DNA from: an uncultured Ellagibacter sp. | GTDB lineage: Bacteria; Actinomycetota; Coriobacteriia; Coriobacteriales; Eggerthellaceae | Assembly: GCA_934663775.1 (NCBI GenBank) | Contig: CAKUKU010000002.1 | Location: 124,001 to 188,000, forward strand | Direction of reading: 5' to 3' | DNA length: 64,000 nt | Part shown: positions 16,605 through 25,624 of the stretch, one piece after another | Layout: every line of letters starts with the position of its first letter | Position numbering within the stretch: position 1 is the stretch's first letter | The notes under the pieces: generated by a model | The model's input: only the letters and a program-made list of their open reading frames with translations | Database searches by the model: none | What the model was told of the DNA's origin: nothing | Translations under genes and position numbers: made by a program

Positions 16605-17492
16605 ATGCATTACGTCGAATCGCCGCATCGTTTGCCCTACGAGATGGCATCGGGAATCCTTCAGGCGGAAATCGGCTGCTCGTATAACCGCTGCCGCTTC
16701 TGCTCGCTGTGCCGCAAGCCGGGGAAGGACTATCGACCCGCACCGCTCGAAGAGGTGGAGGCCGACCTCGACGAGCTCGCTTCCTACGTGCGCAGGCCCT
16801 CGCGTATCTACCTCTACGGCGGCAACCCCTTCGGCATGCCGCGCGGCGTGCTCATTCCGCTGCTCGAGCGAATTCACGAGAAGCTGCCCGAGGTGAAGAC
16901 AATCGGCGGCTTTTGCCGCGTGGCGGACGTGAAGGCCGCGACCGACGAGGACCTTGCAACCTGGGCACGGCTCGGGGTGCAGGGGCTCTCCATCGGCGCC
17001 GAGAGCGCCTACGATCCCGCGCTCAAGTTCATGCGCAAGCCACATACCGCAGCTGACCTGGAGCAGCAATGCGCGCGGCTCGACAAGGTCGGCATCGGCT
17101 ACACGCTCTTCTACCTGGCGGGCATCGCAGGCGCTGAGAAGTGCTCCGAGGCGGCGCGCGCGTCTGCCGAGGTCTTCTCGCGCATCAACCCACTACGCAT
17201 CAACATCATGACGCTCACCGTGTTCGACAATGCTGACCTCGCGCGAGATGTGGCATCGGGCGCCTTCGTCCCGGCAGCCGAACGCGAGATCGTGCTCGAG
17301 ATTCGCGATTTCATCGCAGGCCTTTCGGAATGCACATCCTTCATCGAGGCCGGGCACGACACCAACATGGTGCATTTCGACGGCGTCCTCCCGCGCGACC
17401 AGGAAAAGATGGTCCTTTACCTGGAGCAACGCGCTGAGATCATGAACGAAGAGCACATGAGGCTCCTTCGAAGCCGCTTCCGCACGCTGTAG
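16605..17492 (+). CDS. radical SAM protein
   Basis: 295 residues from ATG 16605, chosen because GGGAGG lies 5 bases upstream. A cluster motif GCSYNRCRFCSLC lies near residue 25, giving CX4CX2C spacing as seen in the Elp3-like subset of radical SAM proteins. IYLYGGNPF and LSIGAESAYDPALKFMRK are the expected SAM-binding and barrel strands. The C-terminal half is a normal (beta/alpha)6 barrel end with no extra cluster domain. The substrate is unknown; the gene stands alone. Confidence 0.88.
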   Translation: MHYVESPHRLPYEMASGILQAEIGCSYNRCRFCSLCRKPGKDYRPAPLEEVEADLDELASYVRRPSRIYLYGGNPFGMPRGVLIPLLERIHEKLPEVKTIGGFCRVADVKAATDEDLATWARLGVQGLSIGAESAYDPALKFMRKPHTAADLEQQCARLDKVGIGYTLFYLAGIAGAEKCSEAARASAEVFSRINPLRINIMTLTVFDNADLARDVASGAFVPAAEREIVLEIRDFIAGLSECTSFIEAGHDTNMVHFDGVLPRDQEKMVLYLEQRAEIMNEEHMRLLRSRFRTL

Positions 17493-17718
17493 CAGAAGCA
17501 CGCGGGAAGACTGCGAGCCTGCATGCGGCCGCAGGCGGCGGGCTGCCGAGAGCGGGCGGCGCGAGACCTATCCAAATGCTAGGATTTTCTACTCGCCGCT
17601 CCATTTCACCCGCTTTCGGGTTAGCCGCGGCTTCTCTTTTGCTATCATGTCAAGCACACGAGTGGCCCCATCAGGGCAGATTCTCGTTAAAGTTATTGAG
17701 GCATGAGAGGAACCATCA

Positions 17719-18000
17719 ATGCCAGAAGAAAGCAAGTCGCTTGCGGAAATCGAAGCGCACCGCGCGAAGATCGACGAGATCGACCAGCAAATCGTCGCGC
17801 TGCTGAACAAGCGCGCAGGTCATTCGCTCGTGATCCGCGGTCTCAAACCCGACGCCCACATGGGGCTCTACGATCCCAAGCGCGAGGAGGAAATCTTCGC
17901 TCGCGTGAACTCCTATAACGAGGGACCTTTGTATAACGAGAACCTGCGCGAGATTTACGAGGCGATTCTCAAGGTTATGAAGGAGACCCCGTCCGTATGA
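17719..18000 (+). CDS. chorismate mutase (AroQ class)
   Basis: 93 residues forming one all-helical AroQ unit. It rearranges chorismate to prephenate for Phe and Tyr synthesis. The conserved pattern is visible: Arg in HRAKIDEIDQQIVALLNKR on helix 1, then DPKREEEIF, and a C-terminal YEAILKVMKE. GAGAGGAACC precedes the ATG. Its stop overlaps the next start (ATGA), so it is coupled to the DAHP synthase. In Bacillus-type enzymes these two are often one polypeptide; here they are separate. Feedback control by the mutase on the synthase is plausible but inferred. Confidence 0.92.
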   Translation: MPEESKSLAEIEAHRAKIDEIDQQIVALLNKRAGHSLVIRGLKPDAHMGLYDPKREEEIFARVNSYNEGPLYNENLREIYEAILKVMKETPSV

Positions 18001-18803
18001 GCGAAGTGAAACCCGTATCCCAAAAGCTTCCCGATTACGGCACGCGCACCGACGAGATCGCGATCTTCGCCGGCCCGTGCTCCGTCGAGAGCGAAGAGCA
18101 GTTCAACGAAGTCGCCGAATGCATCGCGGGCCTCGGCCTGCACTGGATTCGCGGCGGCGCTTTCAAACCGCGCACGAATCCGCACAGCTTCCAGGGCCTT
18201 GGTGAGGAAGCGCTGCAGATCATGAAGGCCGGGGGAGAGAAATACGGCCTGAAAACGCTCACGGAAGTCATGGACTCCGAGCACTGCGAGATGGTCCATT
18301 CCTACGTCGACGGCCTGCAGGTGGGCGCGCGCAACTTCCAGAACTTCAGCCTGCTGAAGAACATCGGTAAGGTGACGAAGGATTCGCACAAGATGGTGCT
18401 GTTCAAGCGCGGTTTCGCGGGCACCATCGCCGAGTGGCTCGCCGCGACCGACTACATCACCATGGCGGGCAACGACAACGTCGTGCTTTGCGAGCGCGGC
18501 CTGCGCACGTTCGAGACGGCGACGCGCTTCACGCTCGACATCTCGGCCGTGCCCGTTATCCACAAGCAGAGCCTCTATCCCATCTGCGTGGACGTGTCTC
18601 ACCCGGCCGGAGTGCGCGATCTTGTGCCCTCGCTCGCGAAGGCAGCGGTGGCGGTCGGAGCTGATTCCATCATGATCGAGGTGCATCCCAACCCGCCGGC
18701 AGCACTCTCCGATGGCCCGCAGCAGCTCACGCCCGCCCAGTTCACCGACCTGGTGGCGGAACTGCGCGAGATTGCGGCGGTCTTCGGGAAGAAAATCGTT
18801 TAG
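17997..18803 (+). CDS. aroF: 3-deoxy-7-phosphoheptulonate synthase (type I-beta)
   Basis: 268 residues, the compact DAHP/KDOP-type barrel without an N-terminal ACT domain. It condenses phosphoenolpyruvate and erythrose 4-phosphate, the first shikimate step. Motifs are FAGPCSVESEEQ, RGGAFKPRTNPHSFQG, GLQVGARNFQNF, VLFKRGFAG, DVSHPAG and IEVHPNP, including the metal-ligand Cys, His, Glu and Asp positions. It starts inside the mutase stop codon (ATGA). A terminator hairpin follows at 18839. Confidence 0.95.
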   Translation: MSEVKPVSQKLPDYGTRTDEIAIFAGPCSVESEEQFNEVAECIAGLGLHWIRGGAFKPRTNPHSFQGLGEEALQIMKAGGEKYGLKTLTEVMDSEHCEMVHSYVDGLQVGARNFQNFSLLKNIGKVTKDSHKMVLFKRGFAGTIAEWLAATDYITMAGNDNVVLCERGLRTFETATRFTLDISAVPVIHKQSLYPICVDVSHPAGVRDLVPSLAKAAVAVGADSIMIEVHPNPPAALSDGPQQLTPAQFTDLVAELREIAAVFGKKIV

Positions 18804-18838
18804 TGCGTCCGCGCCGAGAGAGTTGAACACGTGCAACG

Positions 18839-18864
18839 GGAGGTCGCCCCACCAGGCGGCCTCC
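18839..18864 (+). terminator. terminator after DAHP synthase
   Basis: GGAGGTCGCC pairs with GGCGGCCTCC over a 6-base loop, followed by TTTGCGTTT. It is suitably placed 36 bases after the stop codon. Confidence 0.7.
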
Positions 18865-18894
18865 TTTGCGTTTGGGAGCGGGGTACTCGGCGGT

Positions 18895-19148
18895 CGAGCG
18901 CTTCGCGGCGCTTATGCATGGCTCTACGTGCAGGGCAAGGGCAGGGAGCAGAAAGGCGACTTCGTCGTGCTGACGGACTCCGCGGCGCGCCCGATCTACG
19001 CCTACCTGTCGATGCACAGGGAACTGGGACAGAGGGGCCGCTCTTCGCGTCGCTGTCGAACAAGACCATGGGGCGGCGGCTGAAGACCCGCTCGCTCAGG
19101 GAAGTCGTTAAACGGGCGAAGGGCGAGAAGTTTCCTTCATTCACCTGA
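18895..19148 (+). pseudogene. tyrosine recombinase (integrase) remnant
   Basis: The first frame reads WLYVQGKGREQKGDFVVLTD, then ARPIYAYLSMHREL. Near 19030 coding sense shifts to another frame reading GPLFASLSNKTMGRRLKTRS, then LREVVKRA. Together these match the middle of the catalytic domain of phage- or plasmid-type tyrosine recombinases. The N-terminal core-binding domain, the first catalytic Arg and the C-terminal HxxR...Y portion are all missing. There is no start with a ribosome-binding site. The 3' end overlaps the stop of the convergent MFS gene. It is a relic of a departed element. Confidence 0.7.
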
Positions 19149-20442
19149 TGAGAGTATGAGTGGTATCGAAACTGGCGGAGCTTTTCCTTCTGGCCACGCG
19201 GGCAATCGCCGCCAGGGAGGATGCGATGGCTATCCCCAGCATAGTAAAGCCGAACACCTGATAGGCGTCCAGACAGCTTCCCCCCGTCGCCGCAATCGTC
19301 CCGGTCAGCAAGAATGAGCTTGCGGTGACCGCAAGACCGTCGGCCGCGGCGACGATGCTCGTGGCCGTGCTCTGCTTCGTGGAGGGCACGATTTCTGTGC
19401 AGCGGGTGTAGAAGTAGCAGAAGTAGAACGGCCAGGCGAGTCCCGCGATCGCGAGGGCTGCTACGATTACGGGCGCGATGGGGAACTTCGCGAGTGCGAG
19501 GAAAACGAATGAGATCGCAAATAGCGCGGGGATATAGACGCTGTTTCTGAACCTCTTGTAGAAGAACCCGAAAACAAGGGAGCTCAATGCCGTCCCTATC
19601 GTCATGATCGACATGAGCATGCCGGAGAACGCCTCGTTGCCCACGCCCACATCGGCGACGTAGAGCGCCACCAAGTAGAGGATGACGAAATAGAGCGTCG
19701 CGACGAGGAACACCTGGATCGACAATGCGGCGAGCCTCTTCCACCATCCCCGCGGCGCGACGTCTCGTTCTTGGAAAGGGAACAGCCCCCGGGCGAGCGC
19801 GGCGACCGAGCTCGCCGACGCGCCCTTGACCTCCTGAACCGAGGTCGCAACGCTTCGCGTGGGAGGGAAGCTCGGCAGAAACACCGCCAGCATGACAAGG
19901 ACTGGGATCGCGATGAGGTACATCGCGTAGGCGTTCTGCCACGATCCTGCGGCCAAGACGCCTGCGCCGTATGCGAGCAGGGCGCCAATGGCCGACATCG
20001 CCGAGTTGTACCAGCCGACGTATTTGCCGTGCTCTGCTTCGTCGGAGAACAGGTCGGCGAGGATGGAGAGGGCTGCTGTGTTCGTGATGCCCCAGCCGAC
20101 CCCTGTCGCGAGAAGGCGCATCGTCACGAAGAAGTAGACGTTCTCGCATGCCGCGCCGAAAACCGCCGAGAGCGTGAACACGGCGAACCCGATGACCATG
20201 ATCTTCTTCTTGTCGAGCTTGTCGCAGAGGACACCCGTTGCAAGTCCGAAAGGGAGCCCGAAGAGCGCGGGTCCTGTGACCCCGAGGTTGACGAGCCACT
20301 CTGGGGAGTCCGCGAACGCCTGGTAGACGTCGGCGGCGACGGGGCTCACCACGAGGTCGCCCATCGTGCACATGGACGAGAGGAAGAGCGCGGCGAGGGA
20401 GAGGGCAAGCCGCCACTTCGGCAGGTCTGAGGATTCGGTCAT
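19141..20442 (-). CDS. MFS transporter
   Basis: 433 residues with about twelve hydrophobic segments. The start is ATG 20442 (MTESSDLPKWRLALSLAALF); the open frame reaches further upstream through the repeat-rich gap, but that part is compositionally non-coding. The motif-A-like loop GVLCDKLDKKKIMVIG between helices 2 and 3 and GVGWGITNTAALSILADLF are shared with the carrier at 22461-23660. The two are paralogs (STCMGDLVV-type first helix, YFCYFYTRCTE segment). It lies downstream of the amidohydrolase on the same strand, so it probably moves the substrate or product of that enzyme. Confidence 0.9.
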   Translation of the reverse strand: MTESSDLPKWRLALSLAALFLSSMCTMGDLVVSPVAADVYQAFADSPEWLVNLGVTGPALFGLPFGLATGVLCDKLDKKKIMVIGFAVFTLSAVFGAACENVYFFVTMRLLATGVGWGITNTAALSILADLFSDEAEHGKYVGWYNSAMSAIGALLAYGAGVLAAGSWQNAYAMYLIAIPVLVMLAVFLPSFPPTRSVATSVQEVKGASASSVAALARGLFPFQERDVAPRGWWKRLAALSIQVFLVATLYFVILYLVALYVADVGVGNEAFSGMLMSIMTIGTALSSLVFGFFYKRFRNSVYIPALFAISFVFLALAKFPIAPVIVAALAIAGLAWPFYFCYFYTRCTEIVPSTKQSTATSIVAAADGLAVTASSFLLTGTIAATGGSCLDAYQVFGFTMLGIAIASSLAAIARVARRKSSASFDTTHTLIR

Positions 20443-20717
20443 GGGTGCGCCTTTCAGTTCGCGGGGGCTTCCGGCCCCCTTGCAACTGGCCTTTTGGTCA
20501 GAGCGGTTCCAAGGCTCCGCTCCTGGGGTGACCGCGCCGCGCATCGAGGGAGGCGCGGCGCGGAAGGGGGGTCCCCGGCTCCTCCCAAGGGGATAGGCGG
20601 AAGAGCCGGATAGCGCTCCACGGCGCTTCGCCGCCGATGGAGGAGAGGCTGCGAAGCGCCCGCGCGCGATCGGAGGCGACGGCCGCAGGGAAGATGCGGC
20701 CAGCGCCGTTTCAAAAG
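20443..20717. other. GC-rich intergenic with hairpins
   Basis: 275 bases between the MFS and amidohydrolase genes. CGCGCCGCGC (20533-20542) pairs perfectly with GCGCGGCGCG (20553-20562). Further CCGGCTC...GAGCCGG and GGAGCC-type repeats follow. They could act as transcript-stabilising or terminating hairpins. No gene is seen. Confidence 0.5.
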
Positions 20718-22349
20718 CTACTTGCTCAAGTCGACGCCTTCGGCCTGGTAGGCGACCTTGCCGTCGATGAGGGTGTAGAGCGCCTTGGCGTGGAGAATCT
20801 CGTCGGGCGACGCGTCGAGTAGGTTTTTGTCCATCACGACGACGTCGGCGAGCTTGCCTGCGTGCAGCGTGCCGATGCGGCCCTCGAAGGACTCTGCGTA
20901 CGCAGAGCCGTAGGTGTAGGCTTGCAGCGCCTGCGCCACCGTGATGCGCTGCTCGGGGACGAACCCGCCCTCCGGATAGCCGTCCCACGGTTGCCGGCGC
21001 GTGACGGCGGCGTAGATCCCCTCCATGGGGTTGAGGTTCCAGACCGGTGCGTCGGTGCCAAAGGCCATGACCGCACCAGTGTCGACGATCGATTTGATCG
21101 GCCACATGGAGGGGCGCCACTTCTCGCCGAGAAGCTTGGGATACCCGTCCACGTTGAGGACGGAGTGGATCGGCTGCATGGAGGGAACGACGCCGAGCTC
21201 CGCGAACCTGCCGATGTCCTCGGGGCGACAGCTCTCGATATGCTCGATGGTGTTGCGCAAGCGCTTCGGCCCGTTTTTCTTCTGCACCGCTTCGAACACG
21301 TCGAGCGCCTGCTTCACGGCTCCGTTGCCGATGGCGTGCAGGCGGACGGGATAGCCGTTCGCGTCGGCCTCCTCGACCATGGCGTACAGGTCGTCGTACT
21401 TGATGGCCGGCTCGCCGCAGGTCGTTGGATCGTCGGCGTAGGGCTCGGTGAGGTATCCGGTATGGGCCTCGCAGACGCCGTCCGTGATCTGCTTGAGGCC
21501 GGCGAAGCGCAGGTGCTCCGAGCGCATGAGCGGTTCGTACTTCTTCGGGTTGGCGAGACCCGGCTCCATCTTGAGGAAGCAGCTCACGCGAATGGGGAGC
21601 TTCCCCTCCTTCTCAAACGTCTGGAATACCCTGATGTTGTCGTCTTCCGGTATGCCGCCGTAAGGCCACACGCAGCCCGTCGCGGTGACGCCGTAGCTCA
21701 GCGCTTCCGAAATCACGTTGTCGAGCGCTCGGTCCATGTTCGCGGCAAGGTTCGCCATGCCCCAAACGGGGTCGTTTACCGGCGGCTCCTTACCGATGCC
21801 CGTTGGATTGCCGTCCTCGTCGCGAACGATGACGCCGCCTTCTGGATCGGGGGTGTCTTTCGTGTACCCTATGGCTTCGAGAGCCTTGGAATTCATCCAG
21901 CCGACGTGCATGTCCCACGAGGCGAAGTAGGCGGGCCGGTCGGGCACGGCTTCATCGAGCATTTCCTTCGTGGGCTGCTCTTCCCATTCGTCGAAGTTGA
22001 AGTCGCACCCCGCGATCCACTTGTTGTCCGGATGCTCGTCGGCGAACTTCCGGATTGCCGAGAGGGCGTCCTCCTTGGAGGTGATCCCCTCGAGCGAAAG
22101 CGTGTAGCTGGCGTCCTTCGTGACGCCGTTCTGGATGAAATGGGTGTGGGCGTCGTTGAAGCCCGGGCAGACGAGCCTGTCGCCGCATTCGAGGACCTGC
22201 GTGTTAGGTCCGACGAATCGCTGGGCCTCTTCGGCGGAGCAAACCCTTTCAATTTCCTTCCCGCTGATGACGACGGCGCCCTCGATGGTGTCCAGGGTCT
22301 CGGCGGTGAAGATGGATGAGCTTTTGATGACGATGTCTGCGTAGCGCAT
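20718..22349 (-). CDS. amidohydrolase family protein (YtcJ-like)
   Basis: 543 residues, metal-dependent hydrolase of the YtcJ / N-substituted formamide deformylase group. The metal-binding DAHTHF lies near residue 66, after the beta-sandwich strand LVCPGFN. Later metal and proton ligands are in RLHAIGNGAVKQ, NTIEHIESC and FGTDAPVWNLNPMEG. The C-terminus returns to the composite sandwich (GRIGTLHAGKLADVVVMDKN). It acts in the cytoplasm on an amide- or ester-type substrate that cannot be named from sequence. AGGAGAACACC precedes the start. Paralogous MFS carriers lie on each side, suggesting a substrate-specific import and hydrolysis unit. Confidence 0.92.
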   Translation of the reverse strand: MRYADIVIKSSSIFTAETLDTIEGAVVISGKEIERVCSAEEAQRFVGPNTQVLECGDRLVCPGFNDAHTHFIQNGVTKDASYTLSLEGITSKEDALSAIRKFADEHPDNKWIAGCDFNFDEWEEQPTKEMLDEAVPDRPAYFASWDMHVGWMNSKALEAIGYTKDTPDPEGGVIVRDEDGNPTGIGKEPPVNDPVWGMANLAANMDRALDNVISEALSYGVTATGCVWPYGGIPEDDNIRVFQTFEKEGKLPIRVSCFLKMEPGLANPKKYEPLMRSEHLRFAGLKQITDGVCEAHTGYLTEPYADDPTTCGEPAIKYDDLYAMVEEADANGYPVRLHAIGNGAVKQALDVFEAVQKKNGPKRLRNTIEHIESCRPEDIGRFAELGVVPSMQPIHSVLNVDGYPKLLGEKWRPSMWPIKSIVDTGAVMAFGTDAPVWNLNPMEGIYAAVTRRQPWDGYPEGGFVPEQRITVAQALQAYTYGSAYAESFEGRIGTLHAGKLADVVVMDKNLLDASPDEILHAKALYTLIDGKVAYQAEGVDLSK

Positions 22350-22405
22350 GGTGTTCTCCTAAGGAACCGGGACCGGCAGTTAGAGCCGACCCCTTCGAGG
22401 TCTAC

Positions 22406-22433
22406 CGGGCCTTGAGCGACGGCTCAAGGCCCG
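22406..22433 (-). terminator. hairpin after MFS gene 22461-23660
   Basis: CGGGCCTTGAGC and GCTCAAGGCCCG form a perfect 12-bp stem with a 4-base loop, 28 bases past the stop of the upstream carrier gene on the minus strand. There is no long T-run. It may partly separate that gene from the amidohydrolase. Confidence 0.6.
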
Positions 22434-22460
22434 ATTCGGGTTCAGCAAGCTGGAATGCCC

Positions 22461-23660
22461 CTAGGCGTTCTTCTTGCCCTTGGAACCCATGTAGGCGACG
22501 AGCGAGACGACGCCGGCGGCGAGCAAGATGATGCCCGGGACGATCCAGGCGCCGACGGCATTGGTGCCCATGAGGCCCATGCAGCCGGTGATCAGGTAGG
22601 AGCAGGCGGTCGCGGCGAGGCCGTCGGAGAGGGCGACGATCGAGGTCGCGGTGCCGGCCTTCGCTGCGGGGACGAGCTCGGTGCAGCGGGTGTAGAAGTA
22701 GCAGAAGTAGGTGGGCCACATGAGGCCGAGCAGCGCGATGCACACGATTGCCGTCATCTGGCTGGGGAAGAGGCTCATGACGATGTAGCACGCGCCCATG
22801 ACGAACACGCCGGGCAGGTAGACGGCGTTCTTGAACTTGGCGTACAGAACACCGAACGCGAGGGACATGATCCCCGTCGCAATCGTGGAGATGGAGCTCA
22901 GGACGCCGATGAACGCTTCGTCGCCGATTCCCGCGTCGGTAACGTAGAGGGCGGGCATGTAGAGCGAGACGAAGAAGCCGAGCGCGATGAAGAACACCTG
23001 AACCGTCAACGGGATGAGGGGCTTCCACCAACCGGCTTCGACGGTCTCCTCCTTCGAGCCGCTCTCGGCGTTTTCGGACTTGGCGACTGGCTTCATGCTG
23101 GGGAGAAAGACGATCAGCATGACGAGGACGGGGATGGAGATGTAATACGTCCAGAAGGCGTGCTGCCAGCCGCTGACGGCGAGGATGCCGGCGACGGCGG
23201 CCATGATGGCGCCCATGACGGACATGACCATGCTGTACCAGCCGACGAACTTGCCGTGCTCGGCCTCGTCGGTGTACATGACCGCGAGGATGGAGAGCGC
23301 GGCGGTGTTGGTGATGCCCCAGCCCACGCCGGTGGCGAAGCAGCGCAGAGTCACGAACAGGGGAAGGTTGTCCACGGCGCCGAAGCAGGCGGAGACGACG
23401 AAAATGGCGAAGCCGACAATCATGACCGTCTTCTTGTTCATCTTGTCGCACAGGATGCCGGCGAGGATGCCGAAGGGCAGGCCCACGAGTGCGGGGCCGG
23501 TGATGGCGAAGTTGATGAGCGCCTCGGACTGCCCGGCGAACGCCTCGTAGAGCGCTGCGGCGATGGGGTTGATTACCATATCGCCCAAGGTGCACATGGA
23601 GGACAGGGCCAGGGCGATGAATGCCAGCCATTTCCTCCCGTTGCTGATGTTGAGTTCCAT
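22461..23660 (-). CDS. MFS transporter
   Basis: 399 residues, about twelve membrane segments, starting MELNISNGRKWLAFIALALS at ATG 23660 with AAAGGAGGGATCC upstream. GILAGILCDKMNKKTVMIVG is the cytoplasmic loop 2-3 motif and GVGWGITNTAALSILAVMY helix 4. It is clearly paralogous to the carrier at 19141-20442. The short C-tail is lysine-rich. First gene of a minus-strand catabolic unit: carrier, amidohydrolase, carrier. The divergent LuxR-type gene at 23958 is the obvious candidate regulator. Confidence 0.92.
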   Translation of the reverse strand: MELNISNGRKWLAFIALALSSMCTLGDMVINPIAAALYEAFAGQSEALINFAITGPALVGLPFGILAGILCDKMNKKTVMIVGFAIFVVSACFGAVDNLPLFVTLRCFATGVGWGITNTAALSILAVMYTDEAEHGKFVGWYSMVMSVMGAIMAAVAGILAVSGWQHAFWTYYISIPVLVMLIVFLPSMKPVAKSENAESGSKEETVEAGWWKPLIPLTVQVFFIALGFFVSLYMPALYVTDAGIGDEAFIGVLSSISTIATGIMSLAFGVLYAKFKNAVYLPGVFVMGACYIVMSLFPSQMTAIVCIALLGLMWPTYFCYFYTRCTELVPAAKAGTATSIVALSDGLAATACSYLITGCMGLMGTNAVGAWIVPGIILLAAGVVSLVAYMGSKGKKNA

Positions 23661-23957
23661 GACGGATCCCTCCTTTTCGCGCCGGCCCCTCCTTGAGGCC
23701 GGCTTTTACGTCTGGGAGGCTACTCTCGCCGGGGGCGCGCTGCCCCGCTCGAAATATACGGATTGGTATGGTTTGCCCCCTCAACGATGCGTGTTTCGCC
23801 CGTAAGCATTTCAGCCGCTGTTATTGAACTGCCCATAAGGTGCTTATGGTTTCAAGTATTTGAACAGGTATTTCGACTCTTCCAGGCTCATAATGGGAGT
23901 TGGCTTGATTGAGGGGAATCGAGACCGAAGGCCAGAGCTACGTCAAAGGGGATCGAT
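23661..23957. promoter_or_regulatory. divergent promoter region with 5' hairpin
   Basis: About 300 bases separate the minus-strand MFS gene from the plus-strand LuxR-type gene and must hold both promoters. GCCGGCC (23681-23687) pairs with GGCCGGC (23697-23703), placing a hairpin in the MFS leader directly upstream of its Shine-Dalgarno sequence. It could modulate translation. No clear sigma-70 boxes are confidently assigned. Confidence 0.45.
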
Positions 23958-25477
23958 ATGCAGAGCAGGGCGTTTATCGGCGTTCCGCCGGTCTACACGG
24001 GCGTCATTTTCCTGGTCTCCTGGATATACTTGCTCTTCTACGCGCAAACGGCGGGAATCGAGGCGGCTGCCCCCGTCTCCCTCATGAGCGGTTCGTACAC
24101 GATAAGCGCCTTCGTTATGTGCGCAACGCTTGTGGCCATTGCCTTTCTCCCTTTCGACCGGGTACGCTTTCTTACCTCGGTTTCTGTAAAAATCGCATCT
24201 CCGCTACTCATGACGGTTGGACCCGTCATCCTCATGGCCGATATCCCCGATTCCCTTGTTTTCGTCTCTGTCGGTATAGGGGGCGTCCTTACTGGACTTG
24301 GTTCCGGGGTTGCGACCCAGCAATGGGCTGTGGCGTACCGAAGGGTGGGCCTGAGCGTCGCCATAAGCAGCTTCCCCCTGTTGATGGCGATGGCCATCGG
24401 CGTTTGCGCGACGCTAATGTATCTGCCGGGAGACGTGCTTCGCGCTGCCACGATTGTCGCGCCGGCCGTGGCGGGGATGATGTTTCATATGGTGCGGCTC
24501 AAACCGTGGCCGCAGGACGATCTTGGGCAAGGTCCGCGCGATCGACCGTTCAACTTCTTCATCCTCCTGCTCCCGTTCGCAGTGTTCTACCTTGCCTCGG
24601 GGTTCCTCGATTACTTTTCCCTCGTCAGTAACTACACGTTCGTTTTCTACGCTTTAGCCGCGTTTATTCCGCTCCTTATAAGTGGGGTGTCGATTTTCCG
24701 GACGGCGCGCCAAGGTTTCGTCTCGGCGTTTTTGGTGCCCATCTGCTTCCTCGTTGTCGTCGCCGTGCCCTTCTTCGCGCTCGGAAGCATCGCCCCGATG
24801 GCGCAGTTCGTATCGATCGGCGAGCTAGGCATCGAGGTGCTCCTGTTCATCGTCGCGGTCGGCTTTGCGGACTTCTTCTCGCTCGACGCCCTGAAGACCT
24901 ACTGTCTCGTGCGCGTTGTGGCGACTATTTTCAACAGCATCGGATGGTACGCTGCGTCCTATGCGGGCTTCGCGTACGGTGCGCTCTTCAATTCCCAGGC
25001 GTCGCTCTTCGTCGTCTTGATCGGCATCGAGGTGCTCACCATCGCTTTGTCCGTGGTCATCGTCCAGGTGCAAAAGGCGGTTCGGGCACCACGTCTTCCG
25101 GTGAGGCGCCGGACAGCGCTGTGGACGGGGTGCAATCCGACGATGACGTGGCGGGCGATGTGCTGAGGGGGAGTGAAGGAGAAACGTCGCTGGCTGGCGA
25201 GAGCGGTTCAGCCGAGCCCACGCTCGAGGAGAAATGCGATGCCGTCGCCGAGCACCATGGCCTCTCGAAGCGAGAGCGCGACGTCCTTCGCCTACTTGCC
25301 CGCGGCTACTCGTCGGCTCGCATTCAGTCGGAGCTCTATATTGCTCCCGGCACGGTGAACTACCATGCCCGAAACATCTACGCGAAACTTGGAGTGCATT
25401 CCAAGCAAAGCCTTATCGACCTGGTTCTCGGCTATCGAAATGCGCCCAGGCGCAATCACGTGCAGGGCAAGGATTAG
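23958..25477 (+). pseudogene. membrane-anchored LuxR-family regulator, split by frameshift
   Basis: The N-terminal half (23958 to about 25085; ATG after AAAGGGGATCGAT) encodes about ten to twelve hydrophobic helices (YTGVIFLVSWIYLLFYAQT onwards). At 25074-25080 the frame fails in a run of four A; adding one A would restore V-Q-K-G-G-S. The other frame then carries an acidic linker and a complete LuxR helix-turn-helix: LSKRERDVLRLLARGYSSAR and APGTVNYHARNIYAKLGVHS. The combined about 505 residues match the membrane-LuxR regulators expanded in Eggerthellaceae. As it stands the product would end without its DNA-binding domain. It probably controls the divergent MFS/amidohydrolase unit. Confidence 0.8.
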
Positions 25478-25624
25478 AGAGTGTTCGCGGCAAAGGTGTG
25501 ACGAATACCACCCTCGGCTATTTTTATGCATGCTTGCCGTTTGAGCCAGCCGCAGCAACTTAGAGGGGTTCGCATTCGATGCGGACGACGCCGCGTGCCA
25601 CGCCGTCTTCGTCCCAGAGCCTTG

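Noticed and set aside
20862..22319. Open frame of about 485 codons antisense to the amidohydrolase; similar long antisense frames at 22455-23696, 52869-54158 and 55293-56474
   Set aside because: All are shadows of well-supported genes, with low-complexity translations and no ribosome-binding sites.
25070..25085. Programmed -1 frameshift in the LuxR-type gene
   Set aside because: The site reads CAA AAG without a tandem slippery heptamer, and no downstream stimulatory structure is evident. A lost A explains it better.
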